Source: Paenibacillaceae bacterium (lineage in GTDB: Bacteria > Bacillota > Bacilli > Paenibacillales > Paenibacillaceae). Taken from it: DNA of 24,988 nt. Shown in pieces: positions 7,214 to 13,732 of the stretch. Below the pieces are notes generated by a model. It saw only the letters and a list, made by a program, of their open reading frames with translations, did no database searches and was not told the origin of the DNA. Position 1 is the first letter of the stretch. Every line of letters starts with the position of its first letter. The stretch covers positions 1-24,988 of the forward strand of contig CAAFUF010000020.1 in the NCBI GenBank assembly GCA_900766135.1, written 5' to 3'. The position numbers and the translations under genes were made by a program.

Positions 7214-7552
7214 TTATTGGGAGTTCTCCTGCTCCGCGAAAAACTTAGCTATCCCGGTCATTTCAAACAGCTTCCGGATGTGGTCCGGCACTTCCCGCAC
7301 ATAAAACCTCGAGTTCATTCCTTGTCTTGCTTTCAAGATGGACAGGAAAATCCCGATCCCGGTGCTGTCGATGTACTTCAATTCTTTCAGGTTCAGGACC
7401 AAATCGGCATCATCTTTTCCTACCAGCGGGTCCATTACCTTACGGAAATCAGGGGCTACGGACAAGTCCAGCTCGCCGTGCAAAGATACGGTGCAAATCC
7501 CGTTTTCCAGTTGTGTCGTGGTGGAAAATTTCAAACTTTTTCTCGTGTTCAT
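7214..7552 (-). CDS. rsbV: Anti-anti-sigma factor RsbV (STAS domain)
   Basis: A 112-residue single STAS-domain protein. In its unphosphorylated form it binds RsbW and frees SigB; phosphorylated by RsbW it is inactive. The phospho-acceptor motif is YIDSTGIGIF, with Ser63 as the expected target. The N-terminal strand pattern (VSLHGELDLSVAPDF) is typical of the family. A good ribosome site (CAGGGAGAG) lies in the 62-base gap after the histidine kinase gene. That gap contains no convincing SigB promoter, unlike B. subtilis where rsbV is preceded by one. Phosphatase action by the response regulator encoded two genes upstream would be its activating step. Confidence 0.92.
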   Translation of the reverse strand: MNTRKSLKFSTTTQLENGICTVSLHGELDLSVAPDFRKVMDPLVGKDDADLVLNLKELKYIDSTGIGIFLSILKARQGMNSRFYVREVPDHIRKLFEMTGIAKFFAEQENSQ

Positions 7553-7614
7553 GAAATACTCTCCCTGGAATAGGTTTTCTTAATACAACATAACCCAGCT
7601 TGTCCTCCGCTGAA

Positions 7615-8541
7615 TCAACGGGTTTCGGCTTCACCGGGGGCCATGCTGCGAAACGTGAGCGCAAAAGTGAATGCCGTTCCGTTCTCCTCCAGCGGCTTCG
7701 CCTGAAGCTCGCCGCCCAGCAGGTTCACCAGTTTCCGGCAAATGGCCAGCCCCAGCCCGAGGCCGCCATATCTCCTCGTCATGGAGGAGTCGAACTGCGC
7801 AAACGGTTCAAACAACTGGAGCATCCGATCTGCAGGAATACCGATCCCCGTATCGCCGATCGTGAAGCTCAATCCAATGTTCCCGCTTTTGGCAGGCTTT
7901 TCTGAGGCCACGATCATATAGACCTTGCCTTTATCGGTGAACTTGACGGCATTGGCCAACAAGTGAATCAGCACTTTGCTTAGCCTCCGTATATCGCCAT
8001 AGAGCAGATCCGGTATCCGCTCATCGATAACGAAATACAAGTCCACCCCTTTGCTTAGGGTCTCTTGCCGGAACAAGGTAAAGATATCCCGAATCCCTTC
8101 CCGCAGCGCAAACGGGGTCTCCTCCCCTTCCAGCCGGTCTTGGCTCAGCCGGGTAAAATCGAGGATATCATCAAACATCGATAACAAGGCATTCGCATTG
8201 GCAAAAATCATGCCGGCGTATTTCTTCTGCTCCTCGGTTAGTTCCGTTTCCAGCAACAGCTCGCTCATCGCGAACACTCCGTTCAGCGGTGAACGGATTT
8301 CATGGCCCACCATCGCCAGAAAATCCCGTTTAGCCTGTTTGCTGGCATCTGCGGAGGCCTGGGCTTTCGCGAGTTCGCGGTTCAGGCGCTCCAATTCGCG
8401 TTTCTTCTGCTCCAGTTCCAACTCCGCCCGCCGCAACGCATAAACCGCCTGCTCCAATCGATTGACGATCGGTTCTCGCTCCCCCTCTCTCCGCTCCTTG
8501 TTACCTGTATCCTTCATTTGAGTGAGATCCAGACCAGGCAT
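7615..8541 (-). CDS. Soluble histidine kinase of the SigB operon
   Basis: A 308-residue cytoplasmic histidine kinase without membrane spans and without any recognisable sensor domain. Residues 25-75 form a charged coiled coil. The HisKA domain follows, with the phospho-acceptor His80 in VGHEIRSPLNG. The HATPase domain carries the N box HLLANAVKFT (Asn197), the G1 box GDTGIGIP and the G2 box YGGLGLGLAI (258-267). It has no receiver domain. The start at 8541 is chosen for its strong site AAGGGAGGA six bases upstream, although it overlaps the preceding gene by 28 bases. The ATG at 8517 would give an ATGA overlap but has no ribosome site. Its most likely partner is the receiver of the gene just upstream. 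By analogy with B. cereus RsbK/RsbY, it would feed a signal into SigB; the partner assignment is inference. Confidence 0.88.
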   Translation of the reverse strand: MPGLDLTQMKDTGNKERREGEREPIVNRLEQAVYALRRAELELEQKKRELERLNRELAKAQASADASKQAKRDFLAMVGHEIRSPLNGVFAMSELLLETELTEEQKKYAGMIFANANALLSMFDDILDFTRLSQDRLEGEETPFALREGIRDIFTLFRQETLSKGVDLYFVIDERIPDLLYGDIRRLSKVLIHLLANAVKFTDKGKVYMIVASEKPAKSGNIGLSFTIGDTGIGIPADRMLQLFEPFAQFDSSMTRRYGGLGLGLAICRKLVNLLGGELQAKPLEENGTAFTFALTFRSMAPGEAETR

Positions 8542-9668
8542 TTGTCGTCCTCCCTTTTCCGGGGAACGTTCTCTTCAAAGAACAGTCGGCTCATCTCGTC
8601 GCGGTCGAAGTCATGGCCGCAGGTATTCAGCTGATTCTCCAGCCAGGCCTGCCGTGCCTCCGCCGATTCCTCCTGCGCGTCAATCAGCCCGTCGGTGTAG
8701 AGCACCAGATGGCCTGGCTCTTCGTAATGAAGCGTCTGCGGATCGGTTTCGATGCCGTCGAACAAACCTACGGGCGGACCCACCTTGTCCAAACGGACGG
8801 CTTGCCGGTTCTCGGTAAACAGCAGGGCAGGCGGATGTCCGGCATTCACGTATTCGATGATTTTGCGCCGGGTATCTACAACGAGATAAATGGCCGTGAA
8901 ATAATATTGAATCAATTTGCTTTCGATGTGCAACTGGATAAACCGGCGGTTGAGCTCTTGGATAACCTTCTGGGGTTCCACGTAGGTATGTACGGTATCT
9001 TTCAGAACGGAGGAGATGAACATGCAGAAAAGGGACGAGGAGATGCCATGGCCCATCATATCAAGCAAAATAATCGCATATTTTCCCTCTCCAAGCGAAT
9101 ACCAGGAATATAAATCTCCTGCCAGTTCGTAGGAAGGCTTGTAAATGGCGTCGATTTCGACGTCCGTATCACGGATCGGGGCACTAAGGACGGCATTTTG
9201 AACAAGCGACGCCAGCTTCAATTCCTCCTGGATGCGTTGGTCCCGGTTCCGGTGCCAGTCCTTCTCCAGCTTAAGCCTCAAAGCCAGGCGAATCCGCGCC
9301 ATTAGCTCTACCTTATTGATCGGCTTCGTCACATAATCGACAGCCCCGGCGTCCAACGCTTCCGCCAGCTTGTTGGAATCCCCTACTGCCGTGACGACAA
9401 TGATCGGGATCTCCCTCAGATGCTCGGAACGCTGCAAGATCCGGCAAGCCTGGATTCCGTCCATTTCCGGCATCATCATATCGAGCAGAATCAAATCCAC
9501 GTCGGATGGCCCGCTTTCCTCAACGGTGTCCAGATTTTTCACGCCAAGCCTCTCAAACATTTCCCGGGCGGAGGTTACCGCAACCGTGTTCCGGTAGTTT
9601 TCCTTCTTTAAAATCTCGCGGATGATAATGGTGTTCGTCGGATTGTCGTCAACGATCAATATTCTCAT
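8514..9668 (-). CDS. Response regulator with PP2C-type phosphatase domain (RsbU/RsbY-like)
   Basis: A 384-residue two-domain protein. The receiver (1-125) has acidic pocket residues Asp7/Asp8, phospho-acceptor Asp63 in LILLDMMMPEMDG, Thr93 and Lys115 in VTKPINK. A helical linker (125-160) leads to a SpoIIE/RsbU-type PP2C phosphatase (165-384). That domain has metal-binding motifs AGDLYSWY (Asp185), LLDMMGHGISSS (Asp203), YTDGLIDAQE and REDDKCLVWI. It is expected to remove phosphate from RsbV-P when its receiver is phosphorylated, which releases SigB. The ribosome site AAGGAGA precedes the ATG. It is the first gene of the operon reaching to sigB. No clear promoter was found in the 240 bases upstream. 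Its closest described functional analogue is RsbY of B. cereus. Confidence 0.9.
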   Translation of the reverse strand: MRILIVDDNPTNTIIIREILKKENYRNTVAVTSAREMFERLGVKNLDTVEESGPSDVDLILLDMMMPEMDGIQACRILQRSEHLREIPIIVVTAVGDSNKLAEALDAGAVDYVTKPINKVELMARIRLALRLKLEKDWHRNRDQRIQEELKLASLVQNAVLSAPIRDTDVEIDAIYKPSYELAGDLYSWYSLGEGKYAIILLDMMGHGISSSLFCMFISSVLKDTVHTYVEPQKVIQELNRRFIQLHIESKLIQYYFTAIYLVVDTRRKIIEYVNAGHPPALLFTENRQAVRLDKVGPPVGLFDGIETDPQTLHYEEPGHLVLYTDGLIDAQEESAEARQAWLENQLNTCGHDFDRDEMSRLFFEENVPRKREDDKCLVWISLK

Positions 9669-9774
9669 GGTAATCTCCTTAGAATGAGCTTGAGCTATGA
9701 GTTATCTATTTAGTTCGGCGCAAAAACGCGCCTATCCTGCCCGCCAACGCAACCCGATCATACGCTCAGCAGCG

Positions 9775-9805
9775 AAAAAAAGGAACGGGGCACTTGCCCC
9801 GTTCC
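9775..9805 (-). terminator. Terminator after the DUF948 gene
   Basis: A perfect 10-bp stem (GGAACGGGGC / GCCCCGTTCC, 9782-9805) with a four-base loop is followed by seven Ts on the minus strand. It lies about 100 bases past the DUF948 stop and separates that gene from the sigB operon. Nothing else was seen in 9806-9909. Confidence 0.88.
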
Positions 9806-9909
9806 AATTTGCTCGATAATCAACACGGGCAAGGCATGAGTAACAGTGTACATTACCCCGTCTCCCCCCGATTGAAACCGCAGATCGGAGCCGCCCTGAA
9901 GGGATTGCC

Positions 9910-10410
9910 TTAATTCCGGTATTTCTGCCAGACGTCGGCGGCAACATCCACCCATTTGACCCAGCCGGCAGGTTTCCGGTTCGCGTCCTGCGCCGGAAGC
10001 TCCGCATCGGCTTGAACCTCTCGGACCGGCGTTGCCGGAGTTGCCGGGCTTGCGGCCGGAACCTTGCGTTTCGCCGTTCGAGGACGGCTTGCCATTCGGC
10101 TCGCCAAGGCAGCCGAAACCTGTTTGGTCGCCAGCGTGACTTCGCTCAGCACCTCGCCGGCATGTTGGACCGATTCCATCAGCGGATCGAATTGCTTCAG
10201 TTTATGTTGGATATCGCCGGTCAAATCGTTCGCCTGCCGAACGACGTGCCGGACCTCGGTCCCCAGCTCATCAATCGTTTTTTGTACCTCCCGCAGCGTC
10301 TCCGATGTGGTCTGGAGCGAACGCTCTGCTGCGATTAGCGTCTTGACCAGATAAACGACAAGCACCACAAAAGCCGCCGCGGCAACCGCCACGCTGATCT
10401 CCCAAATCAT
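9910..10410 (-). CDS. DUF948 membrane-anchored protein (YtxG-like general stress protein)
   Basis: A 166-residue protein with one N-terminal membrane span (about residues 4-25, ISVAVAAAAFVVLVVYLVKT). A long helical, coiled-coil stretch follows (30-110), in which many residues are hydrophilic at heptad spacing, for example TLREVQKTIDELGTEV. An Ala/Pro-rich tail comes next. This layout is that of DUF948 proteins; B. subtilis YtxG, in the SigB-controlled ytxGHJ operon, is the best known. It lies directly upstream of the sigB operon but is separated from it by a terminator. A SigB-like promoter candidate stands before it (10463-10486). Only ytxG is visible here; no YtxH or YtxJ homologue follows. 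The biochemical role is unknown. Confidence 0.82.
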   Translation of the reverse strand: MIWEISVAVAAAAFVVLVVYLVKTLIAAERSLQTTSETLREVQKTIDELGTEVRHVVRQANDLTGDIQHKLKQFDPLMESVQHAGEVLSEVTLATKQVSAALASRMASRPRTAKRKVPAASPATPATPVREVQADAELPAQDANRKPAGWVKWVDVAADVWQKYRN

Positions 10411-10462
10411 TCAACGTTCCTCGCTTTCCGTCCGTATGCGTTAACCTGTTCTTTTCTTAACT

Positions 10463-10486
10463 ATACACGAAAATACGCGGAAGAAC
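10463..10486 (-). promoter_or_regulatory. Candidate SigB-type promoter before the DUF948 gene
   Basis: On the minus strand GTTCTT and GTGTAT are 12 bases apart, compared with the SigB consensus GTTTAA-N12-15-GGGTAT. The -10 part matches 5 of 6 and the -35 part only 3 of 6. An overlapping SigA-like TATAGT lacks a good -35. The call rests partly on the known SigB control of ytxG. Confidence 0.3.
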
Positions 10487-10518
10487 AGTCGTTTCTTTAG
10501 ACGGCAACGAGACAAACA

Positions 10519-10566
10519 AGGCCGCTTTGTCCTTCCCTGCAGACAGGGAACAAACCAAAGCGGCCT
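10519..10566 (-). terminator. Terminator after the NlpC/P60 gene
   Basis: An 11-bp perfect outer stem (AGGCCGCTTTG / CAAAGCGGCCT) encloses a second hairpin (TTCCCTG / CAGGGAA). The T-run on the minus strand is interrupted (TGTTTGTCTC), so termination may be incomplete. It lies 10 bases past the stop codon. Confidence 0.65.
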
Positions 10567-10575
10567 GGATTTCCT

Positions 10576-11853
10576 TTATTTTAAGACGCTGCCTCCAAAC
10601 ATGAAGCGGTGTACCCAGGAGCCGTCGAGCTTGTCGACGATGACCCCGCCGGACTCTTGCGAGTACGTGTGGAGTAGCTGGCCGTTGCCAAGGTAGATCG
10701 CCACGTGGGTAATCCGCTGGTTTTGCTTGTTGATCCCCTCGTAGGATTTGGCCGAAGAGCCCTTGTAGCTCATGAAGAAGACCAAATCGCCTCGCTTCAA
10801 GTTGTCGATGCTGTATACTGCGGTACCGTTGTCTTTGATGTAATCCCCCTGCTGGCGGGAATCCGCCGGAAGCGTGAGGCCTAATGCATCCTTGTAGGCT
10901 TGTCTCACGAAATCGGAGCAATCGAACGTTGACGTGTTGCTGCGGCTCGAACCGTATTCATACGGCGTGCCCAGGTATTTCATACCGGCCGCAATCACCT
11001 GTTCGATTTGCTGGCTGATTCCGTTGGTTGGAGCTGGCGTTGGGACGGGTTCCGGTGCTGGAGCTGGCGTTGGCGCCGGTGCCGGCGTTTGGGATTGCCC
11101 GCCGATTTCCAAATATTTCTCCATCGTGCTGACGTAACCTATCGTTCCATCGGACGTCTGTATTTTATAGAAATAATCATTGCTTTGTTCGAGAATCGTC
11201 AGCTGCGTGCCTGTACGCAGCATCGTGATGACGCTGCCCGAGGTGGAAGGCTCATTGCGCAGATTGACGCCGTACGTTACCGTGGCCGGCCAGCCTAGCG
11301 ATGGTTGGGAAGGCGCAGGGGACTTCGCGTCGATCTGAAGGTATTTCTCGTTTGTGCTGACATAACCGATCTGTCCGGCGGATGTTTGCACTTTATAGAA
11401 ATATTCGTTGCTTTGTTCGAGAATCTTCAACTGCGTGCCTTTGCTCAGCATGTCGATAATCTTGCTCGAGGAAGACGGCTCATCGCGCATATTGACGCCG
11501 TATATAACCGTTGCCGGCCATCCCAAATAAGGTTGGGAAGGGGCGGTTACCACCGTTTCCACTTGAATATACTTGTCGTTGGAGCTGACGTAACCAACCG
11601 TTCCGTCCGCGGTTCTCACTAGATAAAAGTAGTTATTGCTTTGATCCAATACAGTCACTTCGGAACCCTCTTTAAGGAATCCGATCACTTTGCCCGAAAG
11701 GGAAGGTTGGTCACGAAAATTGACCCCGCCGACAATATGACCTTTGGTTATCGTCTGGGCGGTAGAGGTTGCGGCCGCAGCCTGATGAGGAACAGCTGTA
11801 TAAGTAGAGAGAAGAATGGCACTCAACAATGTGATCGCTATGCTTCGTTTCAT
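10576..11853 (-). CDS. Secreted peptidoglycan hydrolase: three SH3 domains plus NlpC/P60
   Basis: A 425-residue exported cell-wall enzyme. A signal peptide (about 1-27, ending HQAAAA) is followed by three bacterial SH3 domains at about 38-98, 112-174 and 188-250. A Pro/Ala/Thr-rich linker (255-276) leads to a C-terminal NlpC/P60 cysteine peptidase domain (280-425). The catalytic residues are Cys312 in TFDCSDFVRQAY, His383 in ITHVAIYLGNG and probably His395. NlpC/P60 enzymes of this build cut D-Glu to diamino-acid bonds in muropeptides. SH3 domains two and three share nearly the same sequence over about 76 residues, including SNxYFYKxQTS and GYVSTxEKYL, a sign of recent internal duplication. 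The ATG has an AAGGAGG site, and a SigA-like promoter lies at 11933-11961. The gene is monocistronic. Confidence 0.93.
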   Translation of the reverse strand: MKRSIAITLLSAILLSTYTAVPHQAAAATSTAQTITKGHIVGGVNFRDQPSLSGKVIGFLKEGSEVTVLDQSNNYFYLVRTADGTVGYVSSNDKYIQVETVVTAPSQPYLGWPATVIYGVNMRDEPSSSSKIIDMLSKGTQLKILEQSNEYFYKVQTSAGQIGYVSTNEKYLQIDAKSPAPSQPSLGWPATVTYGVNLRNEPSTSGSVITMLRTGTQLTILEQSNDYFYKIQTSDGTIGYVSTMEKYLEIGGQSQTPAPAPTPAPAPEPVPTPAPTNGISQQIEQVIAAGMKYLGTPYEYGSSRSNTSTFDCSDFVRQAYKDALGLTLPADSRQQGDYIKDNGTAVYSIDNLKRGDLVFFMSYKGSSAKSYEGINKQNQRITHVAIYLGNGQLLHTYSQESGGVIVDKLDGSWVHRFMFGGSVLK

Positions 11854-11932
11854 GTTTGATGTCCTGCCTCCTTAAGTAAAATCTGGTTGTTAACCTTCGT
11901 TCCAACGTTCTCCTTTCTTTGGTCTTGCCCCC

Positions 11933-11961
11933 ATTATATCCCTTGTCGAAATTGGTCTAAA
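11933..11961 (-). promoter_or_regulatory. SigA-type promoter for the NlpC/P60 gene
   Basis: On the minus strand TTTAGA and TATAAT are 17 bases apart. The -10 box is perfect and lies about 80 bases before the ATG, leaving an untranslated leader with no obvious fold. Confidence 0.65.
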
Positions 11962-11981
11962 TCAGTCGAAGATCACATTAT

Positions 11982-11996
11982 AGGAAAGCGCATTCA
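11982..11996. promoter_or_regulatory. cre-like site upstream of the NlpC/P60 promoter
   Basis: AGGAAAGCGCATTCA matches the CcpA operator pattern WTGNAANCGNWNNCW with one mismatch. It lies 20 bases upstream of the -35 box, a position that in other genes allows activation by CcpA. This is sequence-only evidence. Confidence 0.3.
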
Positions 11997-12070
11997 ACGA
12001 CATTGGGCCTAGTTTCCGTTCACTAAAAATAGAGGCAGCCGACCTATAAATTCCAACCTGAAACCGACCG

Positions 12071-12102
12071 ATGAAAGCGCTTCCGAATGTAAAAGCGCTT
12101 GA
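12071..12102. promoter_or_regulatory. Pair of cre-like AAGCGCTT palindromes
   Basis: ATGAAAGCGCTTCCG (12071-12085) fits the CcpA operator pattern with one mismatch. A second AAAAGCGCTT lies at 12091-12100, with the palindrome centres 18 bases apart. The rest of the gene-free stretch 11997-12210 shows no ORF, promoter or fold that I can support. Confidence 0.3.
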
Positions 12103-12210
12103 TTCTTGCAACGAAAGTACCTGATTCCGCAAAAACCTCAATCCTTTTCAAAATAATGGCATATTATCCAATCGGCCTATTTTATAGGGATAACCGCCCG
12201 GTTTTTGCAT

Positions 12211-12266
12211 AAAAAAAGCCCAAGCGGATAGGCCTGGCAATTGTTTCCTTAGGTCTGCCCGCTTGG
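12211..12266 (-). terminator. Terminator after the cation transporter gene
   Basis: CCAAGCGG (12220-12227) pairs with CCGCTTGG (12259-12266), with inner AGGC/CCT pairing. On the minus strand it is followed by GC and seven Ts. It lies about 80 bases past the stop at 12346. Confidence 0.78.
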
Positions 12267-12345
12267 ACGGAGAATCTGACGTTTATAGCTAGTCCGCTTT
12301 ATCCTTATGTATCTATCCCGTTAAGCCGCAGGTGCTGAACGGCGC

Positions 12346-13215
12346 TTATCCTTCTTTAGGCTCCACATGAACGTGAACATGCATTACGTTTTGCTTGTTT
12401 CTCATCCGTTCCTCAACCCGGTCGCTGATTTTATGGCTTTCGATCACCGTGAGCTGCGGATCGACTTCAATGACGACGTCGACCAGCACGTGATTGCCGT
12501 GAACGCGGGCCTTCAGGTCTTTGATGCCTTCCACGCCTTGGGTCCTGGCAACCGTGCTGCGCAGATCCCCCAACTCCTTCTCATCAAACCCGTCGGTAAG
12601 GTTATGCGTCGACTGGCGGAAGATGTCCCATGCCGTTTTGCAAATAAGCAGACCCACCGCGATCGCCGCCACCACGTCCAGCCACGGCAATCCGAATTGC
12701 GCCCCGATGATCCCGATGGCTGCGCCTACGCTGACCATGGCGTCCGACAAATTGTCCTTCGCTGCGGCCATTAGCGCCTGGTTGTTGATCTGCTTGGCCA
12801 GTCTCCGGTTGTAAGCATAAACTCCGCCCATCGCCACCGCGCAAACGGCGGCAACCGCAGCCGAGAGAATGTCAGGCTGGCTATGCACGCCTGCAGCCAA
12901 GGAGCGGATCGCGTCGAGGATGACCTGAATGCCGACCATCGCCATAATAAAAGAAGCAACCAACGCGGCAATCGTTTCCGCGCGGAAGTGGCCATAAGTA
13001 TGATCCGAGTCCGGCGGTTTCTGCGAGATTTTGAGACCGATCAACACCGCCACCGATGCCACGATATCCGTGAGATTGTTAAAGCCGTCGGCCAACAGCG
13101 CGTTGGAATCAAAATAAAACCCGCTTACCAATTTAAAAGCGGACAGCAGCAAATAAGCGGCAATGCTTACCCAAGCCCCGCGTTCCCCTTTGCGTATGTC
13201 GTCGTAAATATCCAA
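12346..13215 (-). CDS. Cation diffusion facilitator, probable manganese exporter (MneP/MneS-like)
   Basis: A protein of about 289 residues of the CDF family, which pumps divalent metal ions out of the cytoplasm in exchange for protons. Six membrane spans fill the first 200 residues. The metal site residues are in ADGFNNLTDI (first pair) and AAKDNLSDAMVS (second pair). HTYGHFRAETIAAL is the usual loop, and a cytoplasmic C-terminal domain with a histidine-rich end (MHVHVHVEP) follows. The N-terminus LDIYDDIRKGERGAWVSIAA closely parallels B. subtilis YeaB, one of two Mn2+ exporters there, so manganese is the best guess. The start is placed at a TTG because a strong GGAGGT lies seven bases upstream and homologues begin here. 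The ATG 51 bases further upstream (13266) has no ribosome site. No Mn riboswitch precedes it. Confidence 0.87.
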   Translation of the reverse strand: MDIYDDIRKGERGAWVSIAAYLLLSAFKLVSGFYFDSNALLADGFNNLTDIVASVAVLIGLKISQKPPDSDHTYGHFRAETIAALVASFIMAMVGIQVILDAIRSLAAGVHSQPDILSAAVAAVCAVAMGGVYAYNRRLAKQINNQALMAAAKDNLSDAMVSVGAAIGIIGAQFGLPWLDVVAAIAVGLLICKTAWDIFRQSTHNLTDGFDEKELGDLRSTVARTQGVEGIKDLKARVHGNHVLVDVVIEVDPQLTVIESHKISDRVEERMRNKQNVMHVHVHVEPKEG

Positions 13216-13379
13216 GCCCCGCACCTCCAGACTTCTCCCCGAAGCCAATGACCTATTTCTTCGCAATCCCTAAATCACCTAGACAAGAAAAGCGTTTAAT
13301 CATCGTAGCAAATAAACCCCGTGTAAGTCTAGAGAAACAGTGTTGCCTCCGGGAAAAGCAGCCTTCATCATTATTCCCG

Positions 13380-13408
13380 TTGTACGCGCTTTTAAAAACG
13401 TATAAAAT
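13380..13408 (+). promoter_or_regulatory. Promoter candidate for the small plus-strand gene
   Basis: TTGTAC and TAAAAT are 17 bases apart, about 40 bases before the GTG start at 13447. The -35 box is a weak match and the -10 box a fair one. Confidence 0.45.
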
Positions 13409-13446
13409 AGGGACAGCCCCTTTCTACTTACGAGGAGATGATATCG

Positions 13447-13635
13447 GTGACGGAATCGAACGAACCGCGCAAAATTGATTTGGCTGAAGCGATGCGCCAA
13501 AAGCTGCAGCAAAAAAAACAACAGCAGCAAGCGGCGAACAAGCCAGGGATGAAGGACAATCTTCAAACCAAGGCGCTGAAGAGCCAAAATAATAAAAAGC
13601 CGAACAATCAGCGCCGCCGGACAGGCGGTTCGTAA
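13447..13635 (+). CDS. Small Gln/Lys-rich protein, function unknown
   Basis: A 62-residue, strongly basic, low-complexity protein. It has an N-terminal helix (KIDLAEAMRQKLQQKKQQQQ) and a disordered tail ending NNQRRRTGGS. The GTG at 13447 is taken as the start because GAGGAG lies nine bases upstream; the ATG at 13438 abuts that ribosome site. A strong hairpin terminator follows 20 bases after the stop, so it is a complete transcription unit. Its charge suggests binding to nucleic acid or ribosomes, but this is only inference from composition. I do not recognise the family. Confidence 0.65.
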   Translation: MTESNEPRKIDLAEAMRQKLQQKKQQQQAANKPGMKDNLQTKALKSQNNKKPNNQRRRTGGS

Positions 13636-13654
13636 AAATCCAGGAAACGCAAAG

Positions 13655-13698
13655 AAGCCGCACGGAGCAGGTCCTTAATGACCCGCCGTGCGGCTTTT
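13655..13698. terminator. Bidirectional terminator between converging genes
   Basis: A perfect 11-bp stem, AAGCCGCACGG (13655-13665) with CCGTGCGGCTT (13686-13696), is followed by TTTT on the plus strand and by TTCTTTG on the minus strand. It serves the small gene on the left and the ABC-F gene on the right. Confidence 0.8.
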
Positions 13699-13732
13699 GT
13701 ATGATCTGCTCATCGCAGCTCCGCTGCCGATT

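Noticed and set aside
7553..7614. Possible SigB promoter before rsbV (GTTGAT and GGGTTA)
   Set aside because: The spacing is 17 bases, longer than the 12-15 expected, and the -35 box is weak. No better pair was found in the gap or in the end of the kinase gene.
13216..13446. Manganese riboswitch (yybP-ykoY) upstream of the metal exporter
   Set aside because: The conserved motifs of that riboswitch were not found in the leader, which is short and carries a ribosome site directly.
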